Numbered from the stretch's first letter, positions 1 through 11,473 are shown. The stretch is 64,000 bases of DNA from Basidiobolus meristosporus CBS 931.73 (GCA_002104905.1 MCFE01000080.1:116152-180151), one strand, 5' to 3'. Numbers and translations are program-made. The notes: generated by a model not told the origin, from the letters alone.

Positions 1-495
1 GAGACAGGGAGGCATGCAAACAAAACTGCAGTTAATGCTGCAAGCCTGGAGCAGACTGAATCCCATCATAGCCAAGAAGAATTGCCAACAAGAAAACAGC
101 TGATTTTGCAGGAGTTGGAAGCTCAGGCAGCTGAGCTACACTCCAGCAAGGTAGATGAGTTTGCAGAAAAAGGCAACTTGCCTACCACAGCCTCCAAATC
201 CTCCATTGTTGACAAAGTGGACATCCCACTGACAGACAAGGCTACAATGTCAAGAACTTGAAAGACTATCACGATGCCATTGGTGGGATTTTGGAACATT
301 AATAGGCACACCAAGAGGTTGCAGCACTTCTTCAAGAGTAGTGCTCAAGAATACGTACTTGAATATTGCAAGGATTTATTGCAAAGACTGGCAGATGAGG
401 TGCTAGACCTTGCAGTGCTGGCTGAAGACCAGGATGTGTGGGAACCAGTGAATGAACAGTGGCATAAGGATGCTAGGTTCCTGCCAAAGTTGTGA
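1..495 (+). pseudogene. Fragment of an unrecognised, probably transposon-derived ORF, broken
   Basis: Frame 1 is open from the window edge to a TGA at 259-261 and then open again in the same frame to a TGA at 493-495, giving about 165 residues with one in-frame stop. A shift of frame just before the first stop would extend a protein-like stretch reading NVKNLKDYHDAIGGILEH, so a small indel is likely as well. The composition is rich in Lys, Glu and Leu, as in gag-like or coiled-coil segments, but no domain is recognised. It lies in the repeat-rich left end next to a large palindrome. That it derives from a mobile element is inferred from context only. Confidence 0.3.
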
Positions 496-969
496 AACCA
501 GCACATTACAGCAGAAACACTTATCAAGTGGTGGATTTTACTGGTGTTACTTATCAAGTGTGGGGTTGGGTTTAATGTCAGTGTAGGGTATTGGGACTTG
601 TATAGGTCAATACAATTGGCAATTGAGTTACAACTGAAGTTTCAACAGAAATAAGTCAACTTGTACACATGAAAAATAAGAGAAATGGTTGAGTCAGGAA
701 GTAAGGAGTGTGAGAAAGAGGCAATAGCCAATCAATGCACACAAGGGTAGGAGGTGATACAGTGTCTGGGATCAAAAAGTGAGCAAATTGACTGGGAAGC
801 AATCAAAAGTCATTTATATATTGTTGTGATGAAAACTTTTGACTAAGTTTTTTGTGAAATCTGGGGTGCAATTATTTTTCAATGGCCTGTGGAAAGTGTC
901 CTGACAAGATCAGTACCTCTTAGTCACAGGACTTTAACTTTGCAATGGCCTTTTGGCAGGATCATTTCA
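496..969. other. Intergenic, nothing recognised
   Basis: AT-rich sequence without a convincing reading frame, between the broken ORF and the palindrome. It is probably part of the same repeat-derived zone. Confidence 0.4.
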
Positions 970-2340
970 ATAATTTTTGATAGGGAAGGTATCTGGCAAC
1001 TTTGCAAGTATTGCACTGAAAAGCTCAAAGCCAAGGTGATAGAAGTATGTCAATTGTAGCAGGTGTGCATGTATGTAGAGGTTAGTAAGGAGGAGGCCAT
1101 AGTTTTTTTTGATTCAAACTATATGTGCAATACCCAAAGAAGTAGTGGGCAAGCAAATAAGGAGGGGTGATTCAAAGGCAGTGATTTGAATGGTGCAAGG
1201 GGAGGTAGGAAAAGGATATACTATTTGGTAAGCTTGTATAGTAGCATTGTATAAAACCAGCTGTGAGCTGATACACTACCATTGTAATGCTGGCAGAGGT
1301 CTGCAATGCGGCTGTCAGAGCACTGTCAAGTTTCTTGCCATTCAAGGCAATTGGATGTATTGGCTAGTTGGGTCCACTCAATCAAATGTAGAGTGCACTA
1401 AGACTGTCAGGATACCATGCAATTCTTACCAAAAGACTGCCAAAGCACTTTCAAGTTTTTAATCTTATTTGGCAGTAAAGTCAGCAAAATACCATCATAA
1501 TCCCATCAAAAGATGGTGTAGAGGATCAATAATTCTAAGGTACCAGCATTGTGATGGCCTCATTGCAGGATCCTGATGATCAATCTGGGTTGGATTTACC
1601 TCCAAGACCAAATTATTTTTCATAGGGTGACAGTATTTTAACAGTATTGATGCAGACATTTATAGGCATTTAAATGGCAGTATAGTGACCTACAGCTGGT
1701 ACTCTATAAGGCAACAGTATCAATTTACCAAATAGTATTTCCTTTTGCTACCCTCCCCCTTGCCCCATTTATATAAATGCATTGTAAAGTCTCCCCAATT
1801 TATTTGCTTACCCACTCTCACTGTGGGTATTTCACATATAGTTTGAATTCAGAAATGCTGTAAGAGTCTTCAAGATATTGGAAGTGATTGGGAGGACAAG
1901 TAGATTACGTGGTCTTCACTTAATAATTTATTGAATGTAAAAGTAGTATTTATACTTTTACATGGTCTTGGCATAGCAAACACATGGAATAGACTAAGGA
2001 AGGTCCCAAGAACATGTGTGCAAAGTTTGGGGCTGTTTTGACTACTTTGAGAATTTTCATGTTCTGGGTACCTGGTATTTTGGTGAAAATATTCCAAGTA
2101 AATCCCAACAATGAATTTGGTCAGTACTCTCTAGGATTTGAAGGTAACAATCTAAGTGACTAAGCTAGGTGAATATTTAGGTGGAATTACAAATCTTTAC
2201 AACAAGAAAAACTATGGCCTCCTGTTTACTAACCTCTGCATATGTGCATACCCACTGCAATTGACACATTTCTATCACTACAACTTTACAGCTTTTCAGT
2301 ATGATACTTGCAAGGCTTCCTTATACCTTGCATTGCTTGT
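970..2340. repeat. Large imperfect palindrome (foldback-like element)
   Basis: Two inverted arms can be aligned by eye. The left arm runs from about 970 to 1335. The right arm is split into about 1625-1850 and about 2203-2340. Examples of matching blocks: AGGAGGCCATAGTTTTT at about 1091 is answered by its reverse complement at about 2203, and CAAACTATATGTG at 1115 by CACATATAGTTTG at 1833. The arms are diverged (roughly 70-80 percent by eye), so the structure is old. The right arm carries about 350 extra bases (1851-2202) that the left arm lacks. No transposase is encoded. It could be a foldback or MITE-type element, or an inverted duplication of repeat DNA. Confidence 0.6.
1851..2202 (-). 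repeat. Dispersed repeat, copy A (block inside the palindrome's right arm)
   Basis: Read on the minus strand this block matches the plus-strand segment at about 4170-4540 over its length. Shared words include CAGGTACCCAGAACATGA, CTGACCAAATTC and TCCCAATCACTTC. An internal part runs from TGTTGGGATT to CTTACAGCA and resembles a small LTR, but similarity continues beyond those ends and flanking duplications do not match. LTR status is therefore not supported. Confidence 0.55.
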
Positions 2341-4169
2341 AGCATATACATCTAGCAAACATATGCTAGGTTGTTGCTACTTTTACCATGAATACCTTTA
2401 AAATATCTTCAAAGAACCTTTTGGTACTTGGCCAATATATTCCTTTTCCCTGCTGAAAACTAGTCTGCCTTATAGGTATTGTCTAGTTCTTGTTTTTATG
2501 AATGTTGTAATGAAAGGTGTAGAAATTGGCTTGTACCTAGGAGAAACCTGACATACTTTGGTAATGTTGTCCTACTATGAAAATTACTTGTTGCATCAAG
2601 CCTATTGCATTACTTAAGTGATTACCTATGCATTGGGGCTACTTTGCTACTTGACACCAAAGGCATAGGTGTCTTCATGTGCACATCTGTCCTCAGTATT
2701 TTCCTACTTTTCCTGGCTGTCCCTCATATGCCAACTCATCACATCCATGATGGACTTGAAAGTACTACTCTTGATGAGATTAGGATATGAAAATACTTTC
2801 AACTTGACTTGTCTTCCTATCTCCCCTCACATCAGCTCCATAGGAAATTCCCAAAAGGTGAGCACAGTCTAATATTCTCCACACACCAGCAAGATGAGGC
2901 AGCAAATGGATGCATTAGAGCCAGAGATCTATGCATTCAGCTTTATGCTTGCATTATTACCACTTAAATCCCATTACAAACTCCTTACATTCAAGCTGTA
3001 AATGCAACAGATTGGTATTGGTGATCCACATTTGTATGAATATTCCTACAATGTCAACATGTGACTCCCAATGATTCCAATGTACTCTTGGCAGAAATGG
3101 CTTCAGAAGGCTGCTTGAATAAATACATATTTAGCTCATCCAGTCCTTGCACTTGTGTTGTTGCATATGGGTACAAATATTGATTGGAGCCTGTGAGAAG
3201 TACTTCTGCTAACAGATACTCTGTAATATCTTGCTAATTCTTCCAAACATCTCTGGTGTCTTGAAGGGCTCAGTAAGGTTGAAATGACCCATGTACAACT
3301 TGGTCCTTAGCATAGGAATATTGTTGAAAAGCAAATTCATTGCTGCCAGTGGAAAGCTTTTGCTCCAACAGAAACCCTCTAGTATAACTATCTCCAGCTT
3401 ACAACTAATTGCATATTGTGGTCAATGGTTAATAGCTTACCACCTTTCCGGCTATTGCATGCTGACTTCTGCACATTTACTCTTTATGAAAACTATGATC
3501 TTAGTGTTGGTGTTTGAATAATATCAATATATGTGAGTTATAGTATAAATGCCCTGTATCTCACAAACTTGACAGTAATACTGTACATTGAATCCAGAAA
3601 AACTGGCTATGTTGCCAATGGCTGTGGTATCTCCAATGCAGATAATAATATGTGCTTTGACATAATGGTTATTTGCTATTATCTTACTTAATAGCATACA
3701 AAACTCATCCAGCAACAGATATAGCTATCTATCCAGGTTGGATGGTGACTTAGGCTCAGATAACAGTGAAACCACCATCAGATTTCTGCCCTGATACCAT
3801 AAGATTGATGACAGATTCAGGTTGATGAAAATTGAAGGCCATCAGGATTTACTGGCAGCATACTTGTTGTGTGAGAATCCATCAATTACCAAGGGAAAGG
3901 CATGGCTATTTATACCTTCCAAGTAGCCCTTATATCTTAGTTGTTTGCAATGTTTGCCAGCAAGTATAATGGAGATGTTGCACCTGATTGAAACTGAGTG
4001 TGGTAATTTTTAACCACATTGTCTTTTTTCTCTGCTCTTATGGCATTGAATCAAAGTAGTCCTGCCCATGGGGCAAGCTGCTTGACACTCAGCAATGTAA
4101 TTGTATTATATCACTCTTCTGTCAATAATCATGTGTATTCAGGACAGTGTTGTATTTAAGACATTGCAC
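2341..4169. other. Repeat-derived, gene-free stretch
   Basis: Only short frames with low-complexity, hydrophobic translations are present. No domain, splice pattern or RNA gene is recognised. Base composition resembles the flanking repeats. Confidence 0.4.
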
Positions 4170-4540
4170 CTACATGAATATTGATGTAAAAATTTGTATT
4201 TCCACCTACAAACTCATCTAATTTAGTCACTTGGATCATTACCTACCAGTCTTAGAGAAAACTGACCAAATTCCTTGTTGGAATTTGCTTGTAATATTTT
4301 CACCAATACATCAGGTACCCAGAACATGAGAATTCTCAGAGTTGTCCAAACAGCCACAAAGCTTACACACATGCTCTTAGGACCTTCCTGAGCCTACTTC
4401 ACATGTTTGTTATGCCAAGACTATGTAAAAGTGTAAATGCTACTTTTACATTGATAAATCATCAAGTGAAAACTGCATAGTCTACTTATTCTCCCAATCA
4501 CTTCTAACATCTCCTGGACTCTTGCAACAGCTCCAGAATA
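4170..4540 (+). repeat. Dispersed repeat, copy B
   Basis: Homologous to copy A (1851-2202) in the opposite orientation. Conserved words such as CAGGTACCCAGAACATGA and TCTCCCAATCACTTC are shared in the same order, with scattered substitutions throughout. Confidence 0.55.
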
Positions 4541-4609
4541 TACAATAGTAGTTACCCTAAATTCTCCACTTACTTGGACATCATGATTACATTGTACAAA
4601 TTAGAGTCT

Positions 4610-5115
4610 TGACTGAAAATTATGTTGGGATTTATATGGAATATTATATTGAGGTAGCATGCACCCAAGCAATGAAGTGTCCCAACATCCTAGCCTTGAC
4701 AAAGGAGAAACTATTCTCCAGACATTTGGACTAAATTTTCTTCAATATATGTTCTCATTTGAACATTTGGTTTGTTTACCATTTTGACTCCTCATGCCAA
4801 TCAGCATTATTTACATAATCAACAAGTCATTTATTGTTATTCCGGTGCTAGTTGACCCATTTGCAAAAACTCCACCAAAACTAAAGTAAAATCCATATGT
4901 ACCTCCACAACTTCCGCATCTGTAAGTATACAAGGCATATTCCAGGTTTTGTGAGGATTGTATATAATAACCATACAATATTACCAACATATACCTTAAA
5001 ACCAGTCCATAGCTACCAAACACCACTTTTAAATACAATAAATCATTGAGTAGAAGCCATATAATCTGCTTGTTTTCCCAAGTACTTGCAATATCTCCAA
5101 ACTCTTACAACAGAT
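4610..5115 (+). repeat. Dispersed repeat, degenerate copy C
   Basis: The start (TGTTGGGATTTA at about 4624) and especially the end (about 5020-5115, with ATAAATCATTGAGTAGAA and ACTCTTACAACAG) match copies A and B in order. The middle is not alignable by eye. This is a weaker call than A and B. Confidence 0.35.
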
Positions 5116-7356
5116 CTTAGTAGTGTTTGTTCATGCCACCAAATAGCTAATTGCCTTGGCTGTGACCATTACCAGTTAGCACGAGGTTGTCAGTTTTATC
5201 TATCATGAGATTTGGATGGGATTTGGATGCCCTGTGGAGATCCAGTTACATATGGACACTAGGGACATCGACATGAATTGGTCAACCAGCCAAAGATTCC
5301 CCTCTCTGGACAAATTCTATGGTCTGGATGGTAGTGAACAAAGATTTGGATTTGTTGGTCTGTGGTTCTGTTGGTTGAGTACACCTTTGGCAGTATTTAG
5401 CTACTTCAATTCCTCCAATGGATTCATTGGGTCATCCAATGGCACTCGGATTGGATCCCCAGCTGTCAAATATATGTCCTTAATCCCTTGATGGATATTT
5501 GGAGATGTATGACGGATTTTGTAGGGAGACGGGCCTTAGGGATGTACCCCATACCGGAGATGGTTGGATAACGTATAACCTGGCTGGCTAATATCATCAC
5601 TGCTAGGCCAAATATGTGTCGGATACCACCCAGATACTTGCAACCGTACCTCCTCCCGATTTGTCAAGGGCAACGTGTCGGTTGGTAGGCACGATACAGA
5701 GGTGTGTGGATTAACTGAATGTTAGGGATCTTTTCGAGTAGAAGGATACGACTTGGTTGAAACACTGGAAATTCTCTACCACAATCACAACTTGCATTGG
5801 TGGCTAGGCTTGGATAAATCATTTGCTTGGTCGCCCAGCGCATACCCGCCCGTCACGTGGACAGTCGAAGAACGATCCGTGTTTCAAGATATCTTCGTAC
5901 GCTAGGAAGTTCGCGAAGGCAACCTCACCTTAGTCCACTTGTTGCAACCAAGTTCTCCATGCTAGGCAACCTCGCCATTCCAAAGACTACGTGGTGCGCA
6001 TGAGGCATGGTTATTTATAACTAGTACCGGACTCCCATTTCATTTGGCACCGGTATCCACCACACCTGAAGCGATGCGCCGACTTGAAGACACGACGAGG
6101 CTATACATATTTTTAGCCACTCCAATCTGGCTCGGTATCCGATCGCCATGGTGCAAGTTCAGTGCCTGGCACAGAATTATTTCGAGACACACTAGGAATG
6201 CTAAATTTGAGGAAATAATGCACTATGCCTATCCGAGATTGGCCATTGGCTACATGACCGCCTTTTCCGCCAGTTAGTCACCAATCTAGCTATAATGGGT
6301 GCAACCATGGTTACACGTCTGGCTCGGATCCATGTCACGAATTCGCTAGCTTTAATAACTGTGCAATGGTGAGGTGGCACACAAGCGATGGATAATCACC
6401 TCACCACATGGTAGAGCAGATCACCACCCCCAAGCTTTTTTTTCAAGGATTCTGGAATTCGAGAGCAGGTCCTTGTGGCGAAGTGCGCCCCTTCGAGGCT
6501 CGGAACAAAGAGAAGCCCTTATGCGCAGTTCAGACCCCGATGTTGCTCACCGCCCCATCTATGTGGTCGGGATGAATATGAAATCTTACGAATGATAAGA
6601 GCATACGGTCTCTAGCATCAGCCCCAAGTCCGGGATGATATCCTTAGATACGCTGGCTTTGAATCAAACGTATACACACCAATCATATATTCGGCCAGCC
6701 AATCAGCCTTTGGAATCAGGTGCTGCTCATTGGTTGCTGCTATAAATTGCTCATTCCATTTCGGTGACTGAATTGGATCAACATATATTTGCACACGATA
6801 CGAGGATCGCTCAGCTGGTAATTGAAAACAAGCAATGATCCACAGCACGTTTGGCAGCGAGGTCTTTCATTCAGTCCGGAAAGCCATTCAGTGCGAGCAC
6901 ACCACTACTGTACCACCCACCTTATCATCCCAAGTACAGCTACTCGAACTTCAACTAACGCTGGGGCATCTCTATCCCGCTGGTGATAATTGAGTGGCCA
7001 TGGGTAAATTCGTGCATTGCCAATGTTTACATCATTTTAACTTCGACCAGGTCACCTCTTGAAATGCGCATACTGGTTACGTTTTCCATCACCGCTATTA
7101 ATACATTTTCCGACGGGCCGTCGTGTTGACATGACGCATCCTAAGCCCATATAGCAATAAAGGAACATGGCACCAAACCATATATTTCCGACCAGATGGT
7201 ATTAAAAGCTAATCCATCGTGATAGCCCTGGATCAATATATATGAATTGGATCCTTAAGCCCTCGGAGGATAAACCTTAACTGAGCGTGACAAATAGGTT
7301 CTCAAGGAAAAACTCGACCGTTGTGGACGCCGTGGTTCCATCAACCTCGGCCAGCA
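5116..7356. other. Intergenic, no gene recognised
   Basis: The sequence changes from repeat-like to unique and more balanced composition at about 5.2 kb. Short frames at 5216-5491 and 6044-6277 have no recognisable domain. The right part presumably contains the promoter of the GH5 gene. Confidence 0.4.
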
Positions 7357-7362
7357 TATAAA
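7357..7362 (+). promoter_or_regulatory. TATA box of the GH5 gene
   Basis: TATAAA lies 63 bases upstream of the ATG at 7420. This supports that ATG over the longer open frame that begins upstream without an ATG and would place the TATA box inside coding sequence. Confidence 0.55.
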
Positions 7363-7419
7363 GCACCCTGGATTTCGTGGAGTATCCGCAACTATACCAT
7401 TTCCACCGTTCTTTCTGAT

Positions 7420-8865
7420 ATGGGACTCAACTCAAACATAGACCTGGAGAAAAGGGGTCGAGCTTCATTTTTCCGCAGACACAAGTGGAAGTTGGCCGGC
7501 TCGGCCGTGGTACTAATCGTTGCTATCGTGCTGATGGCAGTGCTAATTCCTAAGAAAAAGTCTGGTTCTAGTCATGGTATAGATCCTAAGGATTTCGATG
7601 ACTCCGCCAGACCGAACGCAAGGGTCCCTCCTTTGAGCCAGCCCTTCCCCTATGGCCAGACTCCAGTTCGTGGAGTGAACGCCGGCGGATGGTTGGTGCT
7701 CGAGCCATTCATTGCGCCATCCCTATTTGAAGGCTTCAAACCGGAAGATGGAGTAATCGACGAATGGACTTTATGCCAAAAGCTCGGCAAAGAAGAGTGT
7801 AAAAAGAGGATTACCAAGCATTACGAGACTTTCTACACCGAAGAGGACTTCAAGCAAATGGCTGAGGCTGGTCTCGATCATGTCAGAATCCCAGTCGGAT
7901 ACTGGGCGTTGGATATCCAGGATGGAGAGCCATTCATCGATGGCTCCTGGGATTTCTTGTTGAAAGGAGTCAACTGGGCTCGCAAGTACGGTATTCGGGT
8001 TATGGTTGAGCTTCACGGTGCGCCTGGGTCGCAGAATGGTTGGAACCATAGTGGTAGATCAGGTATGGTTAGGTTCCTGAATGGAACCGAGGGGCATTCC
8101 AATGCGGATCGTACGATGAACGTGCTAGTAAAAATGGCCAGCTTCTTCTCTAAACCCGAATGGAAGAATGCTGCTCCTCTTTTCGGCGTGCTAAACGAAC
8201 CCATTATCTTCAAACTCGACAAGAATACCGTGGAGCAGTGGTATTATCAGGCATACCAAAAACTCCGCAACGCGACATACCCCGAGACACCCATTCTTAT
8301 TTACCACGAAGGATTCATCGGGCTCGACAAGTGGTCGAACTCCTTCCCAAAGTCTACCTACCAAAAGGTCTGCATGGATGTACATAACTACATGATCTTC
8401 GATGTCAACCTGGTCGCCATGCCACAGGAGCAAAAGCTGGACTTCGTCTGTAATACTTGGAAAAAGGATGTGAGCGTAAGCAATCAGAACTTCGGCTGGA
8501 CCATGGTTGGCGAGTTCTCAGTTGCCACCAACGACTGTGCCAAATGGTTGAACGGAATTGGCCTGGGATCGCGGTGGGACGGCAGCTTCCCCGACACAAT
8601 TGGTAATCCATTATGCCCTACCAAACCTAACTGTACTTGTGAGGGGGTGGACGACTGGACCAAGTTCACACCCGAATATAAGAGCTTCTTGGCGAAGTTC
8701 GGACAGTACCAGATGGAGTCCTTCGAGTCAAGCTTCGGCTGGTTCTTCTGGACTTGGAAGACCGAGAACCACGTAAACCCCCATTGGGACTACAAGCTTG
8801 GTCTCGAACAAGGATGGATGCCAAAGGATGCAGGAAACCGACAAATCACTTGTCCTACCAAATAG
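7420..8865 (+). CDS. GH5 exo-beta-1,3-glucanase, type II membrane-anchored
   Basis: A 481-residue intronless protein of the fungal exo-1,3-beta-glucanase family (GH5_9, ExgD/Exg-like), which trims beta-1,3-glucan in the cell wall. After a short basic cytoplasmic tail there is one membrane helix (about residues 27-50, AVVLIVAIVLMAVLI) followed by a Lys cluster. The type II topology puts the catalytic domain outside. Family landmarks are present: GVNAGGWLVLEPF at the domain start, VRIPVGYWA, VELHGAPGSQNG, the acid/base Glu in GVLNEP, and the nucleophile Glu in TMVGEFS. The C-terminus has a WFFWTWKTE block typical of the family. The frame is open upstream to 7321, but the first ATG is at 7420, behind a TATA box. 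Strong GC-ending codon use and lack of introns suggest good expression. Confidence 0.93.
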   Translation: MGLNSNIDLEKRGRASFFRRHKWKLAGSAVVLIVAIVLMAVLIPKKKSGSSHGIDPKDFDDSARPNARVPPLSQPFPYGQTPVRGVNAGGWLVLEPFIAPSLFEGFKPEDGVIDEWTLCQKLGKEECKKRITKHYETFYTEEDFKQMAEAGLDHVRIPVGYWALDIQDGEPFIDGSWDFLLKGVNWARKYGIRVMVELHGAPGSQNGWNHSGRSGMVRFLNGTEGHSNADRTMNVLVKMASFFSKPEWKNAAPLFGVLNEPIIFKLDKNTVEQWYYQAYQKLRNATYPETPILIYHEGFIGLDKWSNSFPKSTYQKVCMDVHNYMIFDVNLVAMPQEQKLDFVCNTWKKDVSVSNQNFGWTMVGEFSVATNDCAKWLNGIGLGSRWDGSFPDTIGNPLCPTKPNCTCEGVDDWTKFTPEYKSFLAKFGQYQMESFESSFGWFFWTWKTENHVNPHWDYKLGLEQGWMPKDAGNRQITCPTK

Positions 8866-9057
8866 GGTGCCTGGGGTTCAGATCGCATACAATCTTAAAT
8901 TTAATCACTCAGTTACCTCCAATAATAATGAATATATATAGTGTGAATGATGTAAGATATGATCAGGTTTATTAAAAAGATGTTATTATGATATGGGACG
9001 CTATTTCCGTCAATTAGATAAAGAATAATAGGCGATTCCTCTGGGTGCATCACAACA

Positions 9058-9312
9058 TTAAACCCAGTCGATGTTCATCCGGAAATCCTTGGCGGTGTCT
9101 TCCTGGGGGCCACCACTCCCTATGGCAGACGTGTAGCTCTTCATCGCGCTCCGGTCGAGATACTTTCGGGTCTGCGCAGCGTTGTATTCGAAGCTGGCGT
9201 GAGCTTGTTTCGCCACGCCCTCGGCACGCATCTGTTGGTACCCCAGAATACTTCCGGTAAGCTCTTGAACGTATCCAGCAGCGTACTTGAGATTGGCATT
9301 GATTCTCTCCAT
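9058..9312 (-). CDS. CsbD-like small stress protein, shortened paralogue
   Basis: An 84-residue protein whose first half (MERINANLKYAAGYVQEL onward) is clearly paralogous to the protein at 10954-11244. Only the first CsbD-like repeat is kept, with YQQM where the paralogue has NEQM. The second half has lost the repeat pattern and ends in an unrelated tail. CsbD-like proteins are small, hydrophilic and stress-induced; in fungi, relatives are annotated as cruciform/mismatch DNA recognition proteins. The function of this version is unproven. A TATA-like element sits at about 9341-9348 or 9408-9416 on the minus strand. It is transcribed away from its paralogue 1.6 kb to the right, consistent with an inverted duplication. 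It could be a decaying copy. Confidence 0.7.
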   Translation of the reverse strand: MERINANLKYAAGYVQELTGSILGYQQMRAEGVAKQAHASFEYNAAQTRKYLDRSAMKSYTSAIGSGGPQEDTAKDFRMNIDWV

Positions 9313-9419
9313 GTTGGGAAGGCACGCGCAGATAGTAGCTGATTTATAGGTGATGGCTCTTCAACTGCAATGGGTACAAATCAAGCGATCGCTACGACAT
9401 GCAGTAGTTATATAAATGG

Positions 9420-10890
9420 GCTTGCAGGCCATCTGAAAGCACAATACAAATGAGGACCAATTTGTCGAGATGAAAAATAAATGATTGCAACGGCGTAGGT
9501 TACATGGCGTAATATCGGATATTGAACGACAGACACCAACACCAGATTTTAATAATCATGCCAACTTCGATCAGCATCCCTACCCAATTGCAGTGTGATC
9601 GCCTAGCAGTATATGATTTTGGTCACTCTGCCGCTGGTCCACGGATGCAGCATCACCGAGTCGGCCGCAGTTGGCAGCCTGACGAAGGATGATTGCTCGA
9701 GATCCCACATCGAGCCTCACACTATTTGTTGACATTGAGGCATTATGCCAATGCTCGCATGAGGATGTTCTTACCTCCACCAAACACAGCTAATCAAGTC
9801 GATCTGGCACAGACTTGTGGAAAGTCAGCTGCCCCAGGCTACGTCACAGTGGGTGATATCACGAAGCAGGCACCAAGGTGAAGTGAATCTCAAATTAGTG
9901 CCGATAAAACGATGTGTTGCCATAATTCATATATTTACAGTCCGAAGTTGGTCCGGATGTGTCAACAGCGCAGTTGACTTGCTCATTGATCAGGATGAAA
10001 CTGGCTGGCCTGAAATGAATTAGGACAATACATGATAGGAAACTGCGCTGCTTATCTGGATCAGGGATGTAAAAAGGCCTCCGCAGGGTTAACAGTGATG
10101 GTACAGTCCACCACGCCAGCTGGAGCAAATCCCTAGACCATGTGTACAATGCCTACAGTGTATAGTGCATCGAAGTGAGCTGGAATAGACCATAGCAAAC
10201 CTAGCGGATAGCAAAGATCAGTCACAAAATGTCCGCCAGTGATGAAAAAATCAACCTGGTATTGCAAGGAATACTACCATTTTTGACATGCCACAATGGT
10301 GCATTCCTCGAAAAGATCGGAGGCTTACCATTGGTGTTGTTCACTAGCATGGTACCCTCGGGATCGATTCACAAAGGCGGAGTGAGGTGTCCATCTTCCG
10401 CGTAGTCTCATACATCTCGATTTGCATGCCGCTGCAATGACAAAGGACCTGCAAGTGGCTGAAGCCCAGTTCCCTAACTCAATACCCAAGGCTTAACATG
10501 TCTAATTAGATGCAGCGACGAAGCACATTCGATGGCGTGCAACCGTTTGATAGGGCATTCGCCGGTACTCCAACTAACCAATGCCATCACCACTGTATAG
10601 TGCAGGTGTCCAATATGTGATTCCAGTGTCACGTCACGGTTCCCATATTCCCGCCAGCCTCTTCAGAGAGTAGATTTGTAATAACGTTGGATGGGACGGC
10701 AGGGTGGAGTAGAAACGGGCAATGGTAAAGTGCGTGCATTAACGTGCCTTAACACCTGACCTAATCTGAACATATTAGAATGACACGTAGGCCGCATAAT
10801 GGACTTGCCAACCCGCTGATTTGTACAAAAAAACAAATGCTAGTGATGTCAGATATGTTTCGAAGTAGGATGCATTCCTCGTCAACTGCT
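9420..10890. other. Intergenic between divergent CsbD-like genes
   Basis: No protein domain or RNA gene is recognised. The stretch contains promoter regions for both divergent paralogues at its ends and several short frames without conserved features. Confidence 0.4.
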
Positions 10891-10896
10891 GTGGAG

Positions 10897-10903
10897 TATA
10901 TAA
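10897..10903 (+). promoter_or_regulatory. TATA box of CsbD-like gene
   Basis: TATATAA lies 57 bases upstream of the ATG at 10954, a usual spacing for fungal TATA-containing, inducible genes. Confidence 0.55.
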
Positions 10904-10953
10904 TGGAGAAACTCCGCACTGGTCGACGGCAAGTAATTGATCAATAGTTCACC

Positions 10954-11244
10954 ATGGATAAAATCAACGCAAACATCAAGTATGCTGCGGGATATGTTCA
11001 AGAGACGGCCGGTGGCATCCTGGGTAACGAGCAAATGAAGGCTGAAGGCGCAGCGAAACAAGCTCAGGCTGAAGCCGAATACAAGGCTGCGCAAGCCGAA
11101 GGCTATGCCCAAGGCGCTAGCGAGAAACTCAAGGGAAACGTAAAGGACACTGTTGGCTCTGCTATTGGTAACGAGCAGATGCAAGTAGAGGGCAAGGCTG
11201 GAGCAGCCAAGGGAGAAGCTCGGATGACCGCCAATACAGATTAG
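10954..11244 (+). CDS. CsbD-like stress-response protein
   Basis: A 96-residue, very hydrophilic, Ala/Lys/Glu/Gln-rich protein with two CsbD-like repeats. The first is built around YVQETAGGILGNEQMKAEG and the second around VKDTVGSAIGNEQMQVEG, joined by an Ala-rich helix of about 25 residues. The repeated GNEQM followed by Lys/Val-x-EG is the family mark. In bacteria CsbD is a sigma-B general stress protein; fungal homologues have been named for cruciform or mismatch DNA binding. The molecular role is uncertain. There is no signal peptide or membrane segment. A good TATA box precedes it, consistent with inducible expression. Confidence 0.88.
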   Translation: MDKINANIKYAAGYVQETAGGILGNEQMKAEGAAKQAQAEAEYKAAQAEGYAQGASEKLKGNVKDTVGSAIGNEQMQVEGKAGAAKGEARMTANTD

Positions 11245-11473
11245 AGTGGTCACGAGTTATTTTGTTTATAGGTTAAATAAATGTTTGTAAGAAACTCATG
11301 AATCTTGGCCCATATGTAGCATGAATTCGCTGGTTGGTGGAACAACTTTGCGTCTGCTCTATTGTTGAAATAGAGGAGCAACCTTGTCTTGTTTATTTAT
11401 CTAATACATATATCATAATTCATATACTGTACTGGAACCCCATGCTCGCTAGCCGGCATTAAACCGAGTCTTC

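Noticed and set aside
1856-2110. Solo LTR with TGTTG/CAGCA ends
   Set aside because: Similarity to the other copy continues past both ends and the flanking five bases do not form a duplication.
6790-6850. tRNA-like A box (GCTCAGCTGGTAA)
   Set aside because: No B box, acceptor stem or anticodon arm can be folded around it.
7321-7419. Longer N-terminus for the GH5 protein
   Set aside because: The extension starts with TTG, not ATG, and contains a TATA box; the ATG at 7420 gives a normal type II anchor.
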